Assembly (NCBI RefSeq): GCF_016918785.1
Contig: NZ_JAFFPT010000060.1
Coordinates: forward strand, 124,001 to 188,000
Origin: Leptospira ainazelensis
Lineage (GTDB): Bacteria; Spirochaetota; Leptospiria; Leptospirales; Leptospiraceae
Direction: 5' to 3'
Length of the DNA: 64,000 bases
Made by a program: the position numbers and the translations under genes. The stretch's first letter is position 1, and every line of letters begins with the position of its first letter. A model generated the notes under the pieces. That model worked only from the letters and a program-made list of their open reading frames with translations, was not told the origin of the DNA and made no database searches. This document shows positions 9,123 through 20,977 of this stretch, piece by piece.

Positions 9123-10144
9123 TGAAACGGAATATTCTAATTTTATTGATTCTTTGTTTTTTTTCGGCGTCTCGCTCCGTTTTCGCGCATCACACGGGGA
9201 TGGGGGGAAGCGATCAGGCCTCCACTCGATTTGTGGATCCTTTTACGGGAAAAAGGGAAAAGCCTGCAAACTATTTCGTACTCACCCAGGATTTCTATAA
9301 ACAAACAAAAGAGAACAGCAACATCCATACGACCACCTTCTACGGCGAGATGAATCTGAAAAACGGAATGTTTGCGATCAACCTAAGCACACCCTACACT
9401 TATTACGAACAAAAAGATCGATCGGATGCGGCGCGTATCGGAAAAACATACATCGGAATGAAATATCTCCCGTTGATCGACTTTCAAAAAAACTACTTCG
9501 TAGTTTTTAGCGCAAACGTAGGCTTCCCGTCCGGACCGGACACGGATAAGTTCACGGGCGGGAATTACTATTCCGGAATTCCGGGAGTTACTTTGGGATA
9601 TCTTTGGGGAAAGTTCAGCTTTGTAACAAGACTCAGCGGAATTTTTCCACTCTCAAGATCCCAACCTAACAACTTACAAGACAACGACGGGATCGCCTAC
9701 TGGCTCAGAGATCCTTCTTCCGCTCCGCCGGAAGAAACGTATTTACTCAAAAAAACCGCGATGATTTCAGGATACGTTACCTGGCTTTGGAAGCCGGGAC
9801 TTTCTTTTTTTACCGGTTATCTCTATCGAACTCCGTATGAAGGAATCGATCTCAAAAGATCCGATCAGGGAAAGGTTCCTTCCATCTTTAGAGAGGTCAG
9901 CGTGGGACTTTCTGCCAACGTTTCGGAAAAACTCAACTTCAATCTTGCGTATCGTTACCCTCTCCTTCGAGGAGAAGATCAACGATTGTATGATTATGCC
10001 GTTACCGCCGCAGTATCGATCGAGATCTCCGAATTGGACTCCGATATAAAAAAAGAATCCGATCCAAAGGAAGAGGTTCGTAAAAATCCTTCCGAAACAA
10101 AGGACGACTCGGCGGAAGAAAACGAAAAGAAAACGGGGGAATAA
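9122..10144 (+). CDS. putative outer-membrane beta-barrel protein of the metal cluster
   Basis: 340 residues from the ATG at 9122, chosen because it begins a clear signal peptide ending ...SVFA and overlaps the previous stop as TAATG; the frame is open further upstream but that part shadows the preceding gene. The mature N-terminus starts HHTGMGGSD, a possible metal-binding patch. The rest alternates short hydrophobic/aromatic strands and Gly/Asn turns, as in outer-membrane barrels (transporter or phenol-degradation meta-pathway-like family). A charged Lys/Glu/Asp tail (about 305-340) follows. As the last gene of the cluster it could be the surface pore for the metal or its chelator; this is inference. 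Confidence 0.68.
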   Translation: MKRNILILLILCFFSASRSVFAHHTGMGGSDQASTRFVDPFTGKREKPANYFVLTQDFYKQTKENSNIHTTTFYGEMNLKNGMFAINLSTPYTYYEQKDRSDAARIGKTYIGMKYLPLIDFQKNYFVVFSANVGFPSGPDTDKFTGGNYYSGIPGVTLGYLWGKFSFVTRLSGIFPLSRSQPNNLQDNDGIAYWLRDPSSAPPEETYLLKKTAMISGYVTWLWKPGLSFFTGYLYRTPYEGIDLKRSDQGKVPSIFREVSVGLSANVSEKLNFNLAYRYPLLRGEDQRLYDYAVTAAVSIEISELDSDIKKESDPKEEVRKNPSETKDDSAEENEKKTGE

Positions 10145-10229
10145 AAAAACAAAAGGAAGTTTCTATCGAAATAGATTCTACGACGGTGCGATAAAAACGA
10201 ATATCCTTAGAGTACAGGAAGGCTGATTT

Positions 10230-10832
10230 TCACTGCTTAGTTTTCTTTTTTAAAAAACCTTCGTAACCTTTTGGAGGATCCAAATCCAAAGAATCCAGCG
10301 CCTTTAAAGAATACTGAATCGATCTTCCGTACAAAACGAGTGCGTAAAAATCATTTCGATCCCGGTCAAACTTCTCGGCTTGATTGAATTCTTCCTTTGC
10401 CATGCGAAAGTAGTTGGAGGATTTTTCCTCGTCCTTGACGGAGATCGGAGTTTCATCCGGATGATTCTTTTTTTGTAAGAATGCTTCCGAATAACGGATG
10501 ATCAAGTTTTTAGCGGAGCCTTTTCCTTCGGCGGCAAACTCCGAAGTGATCTGTGGAACCGCTCTTTCTAAAAGAAGCAAAGATTCTTCTCTTTCTTGAG
10601 CGCTTCCGGAACGCGCGAAGTTTTGAAAACGTTCCTTTAGATTTTGGAGTTTTGTCCAGTTTTCATCCTGTTTGTGAAAGGGGATCGCCTTTTTGGATTC
10701 TTCCAAAATTTTGATTTTTCTTTCGATCGATTTTTTCTTCTCTCGAAAGGAAAGAGTTCCGGCCTCCAAAAAACTTGGAAGAACAAAAAGCGCGAGAAAA
10801 CAAACGATAGAATATTTCTTGGATCGATTCAT
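10230..10832 (-). CDS. exported helical protein of unknown function
   Basis: A 200-residue protein with an N-terminal signal peptide (residues 7-24, ending EAG). The rest is mainly helical and charged, with heptad-like stretches (SIERKIKILEESKK) and a C-terminal part (KFDRDRNDFYALVLYGRSIQYSLKAL) that resembles a TPR-like helical pair. No family is recognised. It lies 27 bases downstream of the next minus-strand gene and is probably in the same operon. Confidence 0.6.
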   Translation of the reverse strand: MNRSKKYSIVCFLALFVLPSFLEAGTLSFREKKKSIERKIKILEESKKAIPFHKQDENWTKLQNLKERFQNFARSGSAQEREESLLLLERAVPQITSEFAAEGKGSAKNLIIRYSEAFLQKKNHPDETPISVKDEEKSSNYFRMAKEEFNQAEKFDRDRNDFYALVLYGRSIQYSLKALDSLDLDPPKGYEGFLKKKTKQ

Positions 10833-10859
10833 ACTTCTAATTCCTTTCGGAAGTCAATT

Positions 10860-11876
10860 TTAATTTCCGGTTTTGGCCGGTATCGGAGGAAGAGTTTCCT
10901 TCTGAATCATATCGTCGGTTTTGATCTCGTCGTTGCTCATATCCATAAAAGAGACTCTTCCGGACGTGATGAACGAATAATTATCATCATGAATTTCTAA
11001 TATATCGATCGGTTTGTCTTTGGATTCTCCGGGAGGAACGATCTTTCTTTGAATGAGATCGTTATCGATATAATTGATCATGGTGTTGCGGATTCTTTCG
11101 TAATCCGAGATGTTCTCTTTTTCAGCGGTCGCTTTGATATCGTCGAGATTTACAAATTGATATTCCGGTTTGTCTTCCGCGGGGGTTTTGGAAGCGATCA
11201 TTGCAAGGAGCGCAAATCTTCTCGCCCTTCTTGCAATTTTGATTCCTTCGCTATGGAGCAGTAGTTTGTAGCGGAACTGATACGGAGCGGAATTGTATGC
11301 GGTCGTAAAATGATCTTCCGAACTTTTAAGGTCCCTAAATCCCAAACGAAGAAGATGTTGAGCGATCTTATCATTGCTCCTCACGATCAAAGGAGAGGCG
11401 TATTCTAAAATGACCCTTGAGTTTTGAAGATACGCCTCGTGTGTAGCTTGATAAAGATCCTTCATCTCGCCCTGAGCGCCTCGAAGATTTTTAAAGGAAA
11501 GGCTATAATTACTCTGATAATACCACATGTTTCCGTTAAAATCGAATTGATTCGCTTTTTTCAGACTCGTATACGATGGAAGCGCGTTTAACTTTTTATA
11601 AACCTCTTCTTTGCCCGCGCTATTTTCGGCGGGAGAAGTAGCAGGAGCCGCCGTTCCGGCCTCCGCCTTTGTATTGTTTGGCGGTGTTTTATCTCCGCCT
11701 GCGCCCTCTTCCAAGGGCGGTGCGAGATTACTCACACAAATATTGATGAATTTGAGATTGATTTTGTTTTCACCAATCAAAATTCCGAGATTCGTTTGAT
11801 CCGGTGAAACGGCCCACAAAAGGCCGCCGGAAAGGGAGATAAATACGATCAGTGCTGTTTGAATTCTGGAAACCAT
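10860..11876 (-). CDS. exported protein of unknown function
   Basis: 338 residues from the ATG at 11876, which starts a good signal peptide (MVSRIQTALIVFISLSGG, cut near WAVS). A GTG 33 bases upstream is open but adds a charged extension before the signal. After the signal come a Pro/Ala/Glu-rich linker (about 55-85) and a long helical region with an ARRARRFALL basic patch. The C-terminal tail is acidic, with repeated DD/DE pairs and a DDNYSF segment. No family is recognised. It probably forms a two-gene operon with the exported protein at 10230-10832. Confidence 0.6.
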   Translation of the reverse strand: MVSRIQTALIVFISLSGGLLWAVSPDQTNLGILIGENKINLKFINICVSNLAPPLEEGAGGDKTPPNNTKAEAGTAAPATSPAENSAGKEEVYKKLNALPSYTSLKKANQFDFNGNMWYYQSNYSLSFKNLRGAQGEMKDLYQATHEAYLQNSRVILEYASPLIVRSNDKIAQHLLRLGFRDLKSSEDHFTTAYNSAPYQFRYKLLLHSEGIKIARRARRFALLAMIASKTPAEDKPEYQFVNLDDIKATAEKENISDYERIRNTMINYIDNDLIQRKIVPPGESKDKPIDILEIHDDNYSFITSGRVSFMDMSNDEIKTDDMIQKETLPPIPAKTGN

Positions 11877-12602
11877 GGCTTTCTCTACTTTTTTATATCG
11901 GCCTTCCACCCTTTTTCCAAGGAAAAAAAGCTCAAAATTCAGGGGTTTGTTCGATCCCGGAAACGGATTCTAACCGCCTTGGAATCTCCGCAAATTTGAA
12001 TCCGATTCGAACTTTTATCACCATTAGCCCAATTCCAAAATTCGAAAGAATCCGGTTTCACTTTAAAAGATTTGTTCTGAAACTATTAAAGTGTGGGAAC
12101 TCCAATCAGGATTTAGCAAGATAGAGTTCTTTAGAAAATTCATAAACCGTTCCAGAAGCAAACTTTGTGGGAACTCCACCGTTTTTTTTATAAAATCATG
12201 GCGCGCTGTAAGTGATTTCTTTTGAGAATTTTGGAAAAGTTCTTAGTTTAAATCGTTCCCGATTACGGTTTAACCCATTGTAGGTCCAAATCTTCAAGAA
12301 CTCAACGAAAGAAGAAACGCTTTGGCCCCATTTTCTAGATATCAGCAGAAAGGTTTAGGGCGGCACACAATTCTTCACAAAAGGTCATCACTTACACATC
12401 CGGATTTGTTCGAACCGAATTCTTAAATTGAATTCTCGTTTCCGGATGATCGTCGAAGTAGAGCAATATTCCATAAAGATTCAACTCCCAGTTATAGGTT
12501 GAACTCGTTTTTATTTAAATAAAGATTATTCATTTTATCAGATGCGATAATTCTAATTTTCAAAACTCTTGCATAGAAAGATGTGCAGGAAACGATCGGC
12601 CT
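11877..12602. other. gene-free region with two GGAACT repeats
   Basis: About 725 bases without a convincing gene; the one longer frame (from 11852) begins inside the exported-protein gene, lacks a ribosome site and has no coding character. It contains two copies of the GTGGGAACTCC element (12093, 12167). AT-rich sequence just upstream of 12603 presumably drives the lipoprotein gene. Confidence 0.5.
12093..12177 (+). repeat. two GTGGGAACTCC elements
   Basis: Two direct copies of GTGGGAACTCC at 12093-12103 and 12167-12177, 74 bases apart, both in non-coding DNA and both preceded by T/A-rich sequence. They belong to the window-wide GTNGGAACT family. These copies have only a partial right arm (CCAAT, CCACC), so their hairpin is weak. 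Confidence 0.7.
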
Positions 12603-13088
12603 ATGAAAACCATGAAGAATATTACAATTTTTGCAACTATCAGTTGCCTCCTCCTTGTTTCCGCCTGCACTTCGCAGGATCCGGTAGCTTATAACAATCA
12701 AATCATCGACACGGTCAACGGCGCCGGACAAGACATGGATGCAATGAACGACGCGATGGGAAAAGAGGATTTTACGGCCGCGGAAACGATTCGAAAACAA
12801 TGGGAAACCAAACTGGCAACGGCTCTCGAAGAATTAAAAAAAATGAAGGACTTCAAGGGGAACGGTTCTCTAAAAAATGCGGGAATCGCCTCGATCGAAT
12901 TGTATCAAAAAATAGTAGGATCCGATTACAAGAGCCTCATTGATCTCAGAGTCGGCATAAAAAACGGGGCAAAAGCCGACGAGGCTCAGATCGACACTCT
13001 TTTGGATCGTATCAATCAAAACCTGGCAAAGGCGACTAACGATTTGAATGCGGCTTCGGACAAATTCGGTCAAGAATTTACAAAGTAA
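12603..13088 (+). CDS. small helical lipoprotein
   Basis: A 161-residue lipoprotein with signal peptide and lipobox LVSAC (Cys22). The mature protein is all-helical and charged, starting with an AYNNQIIDTVN segment and with a central KNAGIASIELYQKIV region. This pattern resembles Leptospira surface lipoproteins of the LIC11966/ErpY-like group, but the match is from memory and only moderate. A hairpin follows the stop, and long non-coding DNA precedes it, so it appears monocistronic. Confidence 0.7.
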   Translation: MKTMKNITIFATISCLLLVSACTSQDPVAYNNQIIDTVNGAGQDMDAMNDAMGKEDFTAAETIRKQWETKLATALEELKKMKDFKGNGSLKNAGIASIELYQKIVGSDYKSLIDLRVGIKNGAKADEAQIDTLLDRINQNLAKATNDLNAASDKFGQEFTK

Positions 13089-13095
13089 AACTTAC

Positions 13096-13124
13096 GAAAT
13101 CTGTCCCGAGACGGGACAGATTTC
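13096..13124 (+). terminator. hairpin terminator after the lipoprotein gene
   Basis: A perfect stem GAAATCTGTCCC / GGGACAGATTTC begins 8 bases after the stop, with a tiny loop. There is no strong T-run after it, so it may act as a 3-prime stabiliser as well as a terminator. Confidence 0.6.
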
Positions 13125-13200
13125 CTGCGAATGTATGGTTCCGATAAACCGCAGTTTGACGAACGGCTCTAAAAATTCTACTCGATACTGATCGGTTTCC

Positions 13201-13220
13201 TTCTATCGAGCCCGATAGAA
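13201..13220. repeat. 8-bp inverted repeat upstream of the membrane-protein gene
   Basis: TTCTATCG-AGCC-CGATAGAA is a perfect 8-base dyad with a 4-base spacer, about 145 bases before the start at 13364. It could be an operator or a small hairpin. The same half-site was not seen as a dyad elsewhere in the window. Confidence 0.45.
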
Positions 13221-13363
13221 TAACACAAAACTACGATCGACCGTCGATTCTTCCGAATTTTCGAGATCGACGCTTCTCTTTTCCTTAATAATTTATAGAC
13301 TCGGATTTATGGAAATGTTTTTCTGAGATTCCGTTCCGATCGGCAAGGAGAGACGAAATTCGA

Positions 13364-14098
13364 ATGAAAATAGACAAAATGGTCCTGCTCAAATCCACCA
13401 CCAAAGCTTCTTTATCCGGTCTTTTGAACATCGTATTTTTTTCCCTGATCGGACTTACCTTTAACTGGATTCTTCTCGCTTTTCTTTTTCCCGAGATGCA
13501 AACCCTTTTCTCCAATTTGGGCGGACTTCCGATCGCAAGAGCTGGAGGAATCGGCGCAGTGATCGCGCTCGTCTTCATCATCATCGAACTCTGGCCGGTC
13601 ACCTTAATTGTGTTAGGTTTTGGAATCCTATTTCCGGGGCTTCATTTTCTCTTCGGAAAAAAATTCGCCGTCACAAAAGCGCTCTATCAACTCCTTGGGG
13701 ACAATCGGGGAATCATCAGCGAATATCTTTCGGAACGTCTGGAAGAATCGATCCGAAAAAAAGCGGAAACGGACAACACAAAAGGAAAGAATTTTTCGAT
13801 CGCGCAGCAGATCCAAAATCTTCCCTACTATTTAACGAAGTTGGACAACCTTCCCTTTCCACTGACCGCCCTCGTCTCGAGACTTACGCAAAAACTCAAA
13901 GTTGATACGCTTCTGAAGGAAATCTCGGCGAAAATTCCGGATCAGGAAAATCCGAACTCGGAAGATCTGCAAAACGCTCTCAAAAAAACGATCGACTTTG
14001 CGATTCTGGAGACGATCTCTTCTCCGAGTTTTCAATGGTTTTTTATCTTAGGCGGAATAAACTTCGGGACTTTTTTGGTTCTGAAAATTTTGATCTAA
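13364..14098 (+). CDS. membrane protein of unknown function
   Basis: A 244-residue protein with three N-terminal hydrophobic segments (about 18-40, 60-80, 83-100), a soluble helical region with Lys/Glu pairs and a C-terminal hydrophobic segment (224-243). The middle has an IPDQENPNSEDL linker. No family motif is recognised. The ATG at 13364 follows CGAAATTCGA with a weak ribosome site (AGGAGAGACG lies 8-17 bases before it). It stands alone between two repeat-containing spacers. Confidence 0.6.
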   Translation: MKIDKMVLLKSTTKASLSGLLNIVFFSLIGLTFNWILLAFLFPEMQTLFSNLGGLPIARAGGIGAVIALVFIIIELWPVTLIVLGFGILFPGLHFLFGKKFAVTKALYQLLGDNRGIISEYLSERLEESIRKKAETDNTKGKNFSIAQQIQNLPYYLTKLDNLPFPLTALVSRLTQKLKVDTLLKEISAKIPDQENPNSEDLQNALKKTIDFAILETISSPSFQWFFILGGINFGTFLVLKILI

Positions 14099-14158
14099 AA
14101 GATTTTTCGATTGGAACATTCCATTTTTTGAATTTTGAATCTTCCGAAAACCTAAAAT

Positions 14159-14172
14159 GTGGGAACTCTCAC
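14159..14172 (+). repeat. GGAACT hairpin repeat
   Basis: GTGGGAACTCTCAC, 61 bases after the membrane-protein stop. The ends (GTG/CAC) are complementary. One member of the GTNGGAACT family spread over the window. Confidence 0.7.
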
Positions 14173-14337
14173 AGATTGATTAGAATTTTATAAAATGAGA
14201 ATCTTTCGGTTTACGAGATTTTGGGAAAAGCTGTAATTTTCGTTTGTTCTTGTCTCCAAAATTAGGAAGTCGTAATATACAGAAAAACGAAATTTTTCTC
14301 CTTTAAGGTTCCGCCAAAACGTTTAAAACTTCATTTT

Positions 14338-14877
14338 TTATTTGCGAAACGAAGAATCGGATTCAAGAGCCGATTGGATGTAATGAATCGGATTGAGAAA
14401 GAACATTTTTTTCCATCCTTCTCTGTCCCGATCCATTCTCCAAACATAAGGAATCGGGGTGAGAATCGCATAATGCAAATGCGGCGGTTTACCGATTGCA
14501 TTTCCCGTCGTGCCGACGGTTCCGATCCGCTCCTTTCGGTTTAACAAAGACCACATTGAAGTTTTTATTTCTTTCAGATGTGCGTAATAATGAAATCTCC
14601 ACTTCGGCCCTAGGACAAGAACCACATTCCCTCCCATTTCTATTTCGCCGCAAAAAACTACAATTCCATCCGTGGAAGAAAGAACGTTCTCTCCTTCCTG
14701 CGCAAAGATATCGACTCCTTTGTGAGTTCCCGACCTTCCCCAGGGATAGAACCAAAAGGATTGTTTGTTATAACTGGATATTGTTGCGGCTTGCACCGGC
14801 ATTGAAAATTCTTGCGGAACTACAAAGCCGATCATGACGAATGACAAAAGGCTTAAAACTATTTTATACTTTCCCAT
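14338..14877 (-). CDS. M23 family metallopeptidase (LytM-type)
   Basis: A 179-residue exported protein with an N-terminal signal peptide (1-30) and one M23 domain. The zinc ligands are present: His52 and Asp56 (HKGVD), and the HLH motif His133/His135, with His100 (YYAH) as the catalytic partner. M23 enzymes cut peptide cross-links of peptidoglycan in the periplasm. The small size means a bare catalytic domain without LysM or coiled-coil regions. It is monocistronic and sits between a repeat-bearing spacer and the gene-poor stretch before 15047. Confidence 0.85.
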   Translation of the reverse strand: MGKYKIVLSLLSFVMIGFVVPQEFSMPVQAATISSYNKQSFWFYPWGRSGTHKGVDIFAQEGENVLSSTDGIVVFCGEIEMGGNVVLVLGPKWRFHYYAHLKEIKTSMWSLLNRKERIGTVGTTGNAIGKPPHLHYAILTPIPYVWRMDRDREGWKKMFFLNPIHYIQSALESDSSFRK

Positions 14878-15046
14878 CCTAACCGTCGAAACTGATTCTT
14901 ATCCAAAGAAAAGAGAGACGACTCCGGCTCCAAACGTAAATTGTAAAATAGGATCGTAAAATCGGAATTCTATTTCTTCGCACCAAACTACTTCGATCTT
15001 AGAATCGCAAAACTTCAATTTCTTTTGACGTTTTGGAAGAGATCCT

Positions 15047-16459
15047 TCATGAAACTTTCCGACGAATCGTCCAGCCGGTCCAGGCGCAGATCAGAGAAAT
15101 GATCGGACTGCTTAGGTTCATAAACGCGTAGGGAAGAAAAACGATCACGGGAACGCCTAACGTGGCCGCCATAAACGAACCGCAGGTATTCCAAGGAACC
15201 AAAGCGGAAGTCATCGTTCCGGAATCTTCCAAGGCTCTGGAAAGATTTTTCGGATCCAAACCTCTTTCTTCATACGCTTTTTTGAACATCTTTCCCGGAA
15301 CAAGAATCGAAAGATACTGATCCGAAGAAAGCAGGTTCGCCGCAAAACTCGTAAGAATCGTTCCGGTCAAAAGAGAACGGTCCGTGGTAGCGAATCTTAA
15401 AATCGCTGTCGTAATTTTCTGAATAAACCCCGCCCCTTCCATCGCACCCGCAAAAAACATCGCCGAAAAAATAAGCCAAACGGTCGGAAGCATTGAAGCC
15501 ATTCCACCTCTCGAAAGAAGCGCGTTCGTCAGAGTGTTTCCGGTCTCCATGGAATTTCCTTTCGAAGCCGCATTCAAAATCTGTCTATAAACTTCTTGAA
15601 AACCCAAATCCGGATGTTGTAAAAATATCCCCGAAACGATTCCGGAAAGAATTCCCGCCAAGATGGAAGGAATTGCAGGAATTTTAAAATAGATCAAGAC
15701 AAAAGTCAGAACCGGAGGAAACAATAAGGCCGGATGGATTCGAAACGAAGACTCAAGAAGCCGAATGACCTCCTCGGTCTTTTGACCGGAACCGGAAGAT
15801 CCTGAAAATTCTCCAAACCCGATCCAAACAAACGCGACAAGCGCGATACAAAAAGCGGGAATCGTAGTATATAACATATGTTGAATATGCGTAAAAAGAG
15901 GTGTTCCTGCGATGGAAGAAGCTAGGTTTGTAGTCTCCGAAAAAGGAGAAAGTTTATCTCCGAAGTAAGCCCCGGAAACGATAGCGCCTGCCGAAATTCC
16001 GGGAGGAATTCCCAATGTGGTTCCGATTCCCATTAAGGCGACTCCGACCGTACCCGCGGTGGACCAGGAGCTTCCCGTGATCAAAGAAACCACGGAAGAA
16101 AGAAGACAGGCGGTGATCAAAAAGTAAGAAGGATCCAATATTTGCAAACCCCAGACGATCATCGAAGGAACGATTCCGGACCAAATCCAAACTCCTATCA
16201 AAGAACCGATCAGCAAAAGAATGAGAACGGGTTTTAAAACATTCTTCAATGATTCTAAAATCTGATCTTCTAAGGTTTCCCACTTTACTCCGAGACGAAG
16301 ACCGAGCAAACTCGCGACCGTTCCGGATAGAATCAAAAGCATCTGAGCCGGCCCGTCCACTGTGCCGTTTCCGAAAACCACACCCGCATATCCCAGGCCC
16401 AAGACCAAAACAAAAACAGGAATGACCGATTCGAACAAACCCGGTTGAATGAGTTTCAT
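15047..16459 (-). CDS. nhaC: NhaC-family Na+/H+ antiporter
   Basis: A 470-residue polytopic inner-membrane protein with about 11 membrane segments. NhaC-type features include SLITGSSWSTAGTVGVALMGIG (in two parts of the fourth to fifth segment region), the GAYFGDKLSPFSETTNLA motif, and a late SALVPWNTCGSF segment. Members exchange Na+ for H+ or carry malate/lactate with cations. Its start overlaps the stop of the pseudouridine synthase gene by 4 bases (16456-16459), so the two are co-translated although their roles look unrelated. Confidence 0.85.
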   Translation of the reverse strand: MKLIQPGLFESVIPVFVLVLGLGYAGVVFGNGTVDGPAQMLLILSGTVASLLGLRLGVKWETLEDQILESLKNVLKPVLILLLIGSLIGVWIWSGIVPSMIVWGLQILDPSYFLITACLLSSVVSLITGSSWSTAGTVGVALMGIGTTLGIPPGISAGAIVSGAYFGDKLSPFSETTNLASSIAGTPLFTHIQHMLYTTIPAFCIALVAFVWIGFGEFSGSSGSGQKTEEVIRLLESSFRIHPALLFPPVLTFVLIYFKIPAIPSILAGILSGIVSGIFLQHPDLGFQEVYRQILNAASKGNSMETGNTLTNALLSRGGMASMLPTVWLIFSAMFFAGAMEGAGFIQKITTAILRFATTDRSLLTGTILTSFAANLLSSDQYLSILVPGKMFKKAYEERGLDPKNLSRALEDSGTMTSALVPWNTCGSFMAATLGVPVIVFLPYAFMNLSSPIISLICAWTGWTIRRKVS

Positions 16460-17433
16460 AAAAAATCCTCCGGTATCTTCGCTCGAATTTTCAACTTCCG
16501 ATCGGTATCCGGATGTATAAAAAAAACTGCATATGAGTGTAAGGCCTGTCTTTGCATTCCCAATCTTTCGACAAGATCGGGTTCTTTTCCTTCTATAAAT
16601 TCCAAAAAGACTTCTTCCTCTTTTCCGTAGAGTTTGTCGCCTAACAACGGATAACCGAGACCGTAAAGGGTAGCGCGGATCTGATGCATTCTTCCCGTAA
16701 CCGGCTTACAAAGGACATACGAACTGATTCTTGCGTCCGTCCTGGAATCAATCCGATCCGGTTTGATTTTGCGAAAATAAGTCAGACTAATTTCTTCTTC
16801 CACCGAAGTTTCCGTTTCCAGAATCAAACTTTGTTTTGAAATAAATTTATTTTTTTTCAAAGATACAAATTTTCTTTTTTTGCGGATTTTAGATTTTTCG
16901 TCGGATTTAAGAACGCCGTATCCTACAAGGGAATCCGGAAAGTTGCCCCAAACTTTTGTAATGTAGAATTTCTGAATATTCCCGGAACTGAATAGACCGC
17001 TCAGTTTGGACGCTGTTTTTTGATTCTTTGCAAAAAGAATCACTCCCGATGTCTCTCGATCCAAACGATGGATCGTATATAATTCCGGAAACTTTCCCGA
17101 TTCCAACAAGAGTGTAAGAAGATTTCCCTTTCTGTAAACCCCGGCCGGATGAACCGGAAGATCCCCCGGTTTATCGATTGCAACGAGCCATTCGTCTTCA
17201 AAGATGATTTTGTAATCGGTTCGAACCGGCGGTTCCGTTTTGTTTTCGATTTGATAAACGACTTGATCGCCTTCTTTGAGAAGTATCCCCGGTTTTACTT
17301 TTTTACCGGAAAGAAGAATTCTACCTTCGGAAATCTCCCTCTGCCAAACGGTTCGAGAATGATATGTGAATTTTTTGGACAAAAAGTGATCGAGTCTGAC
17401 GGCCGAATCTTCCGCTCGAACGATAATCCGCAA
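16456..17433 (-). CDS. RluA-family RNA pseudouridine synthase
   Basis: A 325-residue protein with an N-terminal S4 RNA-binding domain (about 12-65) and a RluA catalytic domain. The catalytic Asp is in HRLDRETSG (Asp125), followed by VILFAKN. A basic insert KIRKKRKFVSLKKNK (about 185-200) is a further likely RNA contact. The C-terminal part has the TGRMHQIR motif of the family. It isomerises uridine in rRNA or tRNA; RluC, RluD and RluA targets cannot be told apart here. Upstream neighbour is the PilZ-type protein, 59 bases away. Confidence 0.85.
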   Translation of the reverse strand: MRIIVRAEDSAVRLDHFLSKKFTYHSRTVWQREISEGRILLSGKKVKPGILLKEGDQVVYQIENKTEPPVRTDYKIIFEDEWLVAIDKPGDLPVHPAGVYRKGNLLTLLLESGKFPELYTIHRLDRETSGVILFAKNQKTASKLSGLFSSGNIQKFYITKVWGNFPDSLVGYGVLKSDEKSKIRKKRKFVSLKKNKFISKQSLILETETSVEEEISLTYFRKIKPDRIDSRTDARISSYVLCKPVTGRMHQIRATLYGLGYPLLGDKLYGKEEEVFLEFIEGKEPDLVERLGMQRQALHSYAVFFIHPDTDRKLKIRAKIPEDFL

Positions 17434-17492
17434 AGACTCGGAGATGGATTCTTCCGATTCTAAAATTTGTAAAGAATCAGATAGGATCGGAT

Positions 17493-18572
17493 TCAGGACG
17501 CCTGTTCCTTGGAATCGATATAATTCTGAATCATCGATTCTTCTTTTTCATTTAGATTGAAAAACTCGCAACCGATCCGAAACATCTTATCCGTGTTATT
17601 GATGTTTCGTATCACGGCACGAAAAGTCCCTTTGTTATCGGCGGAAAGATTGAGATCGAAAAGAATCGTTTCACCAACCGTAAAACTTCTGGAAAAGAAA
17701 ATGGATTGAGGATGAAAAAAACCGAGACCTTGCAGAGAAATATTATCCACGCTGCATTTTTCTTTTGATTCTTGAAAAAATCCGGAAGCGATCACGTCCT
17801 TGGAAACTGCGCTCGCGGCGATGTTCGCGGAGTTGAAGTCGTTCGTATTCAACTCCTTTTCGGAAAGAATCTGAACGTAACCGAGCGGAGTATAACCTTT
17901 GTAGCGGATCATGATCGATACTTCGGACGTGATTCCGGATTCTAATTTATTGACCGTGATGAGTTTCTGATATTCCGGAAACGGTAAAAACTGAAATCCG
18001 CCGCTTCCGTCATTTTTAGAATAACGATCCAAAACGTAGATCGACTGATCGAAGTTATACATCAATCGCAGACGATTGTCCATTCGATCGGAGAAAAATA
18101 CGGTCGAATTCGGGTATTTTTCTTTGAGTTGTTTTGCGTGTTTTTTTACGATCTCATCGATCTTTTTATCAGCAAATGCTAATGTCTTTCTGAGATTCCC
18201 TTGATTGATGATGTTTGTAAGAATCGTCTGAGACCCGGAAGAAGTATCAACCGGAATCCGTTCTTCGGTTCTTTGTGCAATCGTAACTTGAATCGAAGTA
18301 GCAAGCAACAACTCCACGCCGTTTGCGGGATTGTGCATTTCCACGGCGAAGTTCGCCGCAAATCGATGATTGTTATGAATCAGATAGAGTTTACGATTCG
18401 GTTCGGGAGTTGTTCCCGGCGGAAGTGTGACCACGATACGAGTCGCGTCCTTGAGTCCGACGATTCTTACGGGAAGAGGACGATTCTCCACAACGATCGC
18501 AACGGGAAGTCTCGTAAAAAGAGACTGAAGAATTTTGTGAATCCCTTCCGGGTCGTTGATGAGTTTGTCCAT
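17493..18572 (-). CDS. DUF1577/PilZ-like protein
   Basis: A 359-residue cytoplasmic protein. The N-terminal part has a beta-rich domain (residues 20-110) with the LPPGTTPEPNRKLYLIHNN segment. The C-terminal 110 residues (VDNISLQGLGFFHP ... FRIGCEFFNLNEKE) look like a PilZ domain, a c-di-GMP-binding fold, but the usual RxxxR motif is not clear. The layout matches the Leptospira-restricted DUF1577 family as I remember it. A c-di-GMP effector role is plausible given the GGDEF gene 5 kb away, but unproved. Confidence 0.65.
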   Translation of the reverse strand: MDKLINDPEGIHKILQSLFTRLPVAIVVENRPLPVRIVGLKDATRIVVTLPPGTTPEPNRKLYLIHNNHRFAANFAVEMHNPANGVELLLATSIQVTIAQRTEERIPVDTSSGSQTILTNIINQGNLRKTLAFADKKIDEIVKKHAKQLKEKYPNSTVFFSDRMDNRLRLMYNFDQSIYVLDRYSKNDGSGGFQFLPFPEYQKLITVNKLESGITSEVSIMIRYKGYTPLGYVQILSEKELNTNDFNSANIAASAVSKDVIASGFFQESKEKCSVDNISLQGLGFFHPQSIFFSRSFTVGETILFDLNLSADNKGTFRAVIRNINNTDKMFRIGCEFFNLNEKEESMIQNYIDSKEQAS

Positions 18573-18679
18573 GATTCTATAATTACGATTTGAAATCCGT
18601 TTTTGTAAAGGATCCTATAAACTGACGATCGTAAGTTTGAATATTCAATCGGAAAAGTCGAGTTAGTAAAACGATTTTC

Positions 18680-20962
<2,283 letters not shown>

Positions 20963-20977
20963 AAAAGAAAGTCCTAT

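Noticed and set aside
12093..12177. Insertion-sequence ends
   Set aside because: No transposase or flanking target duplications.
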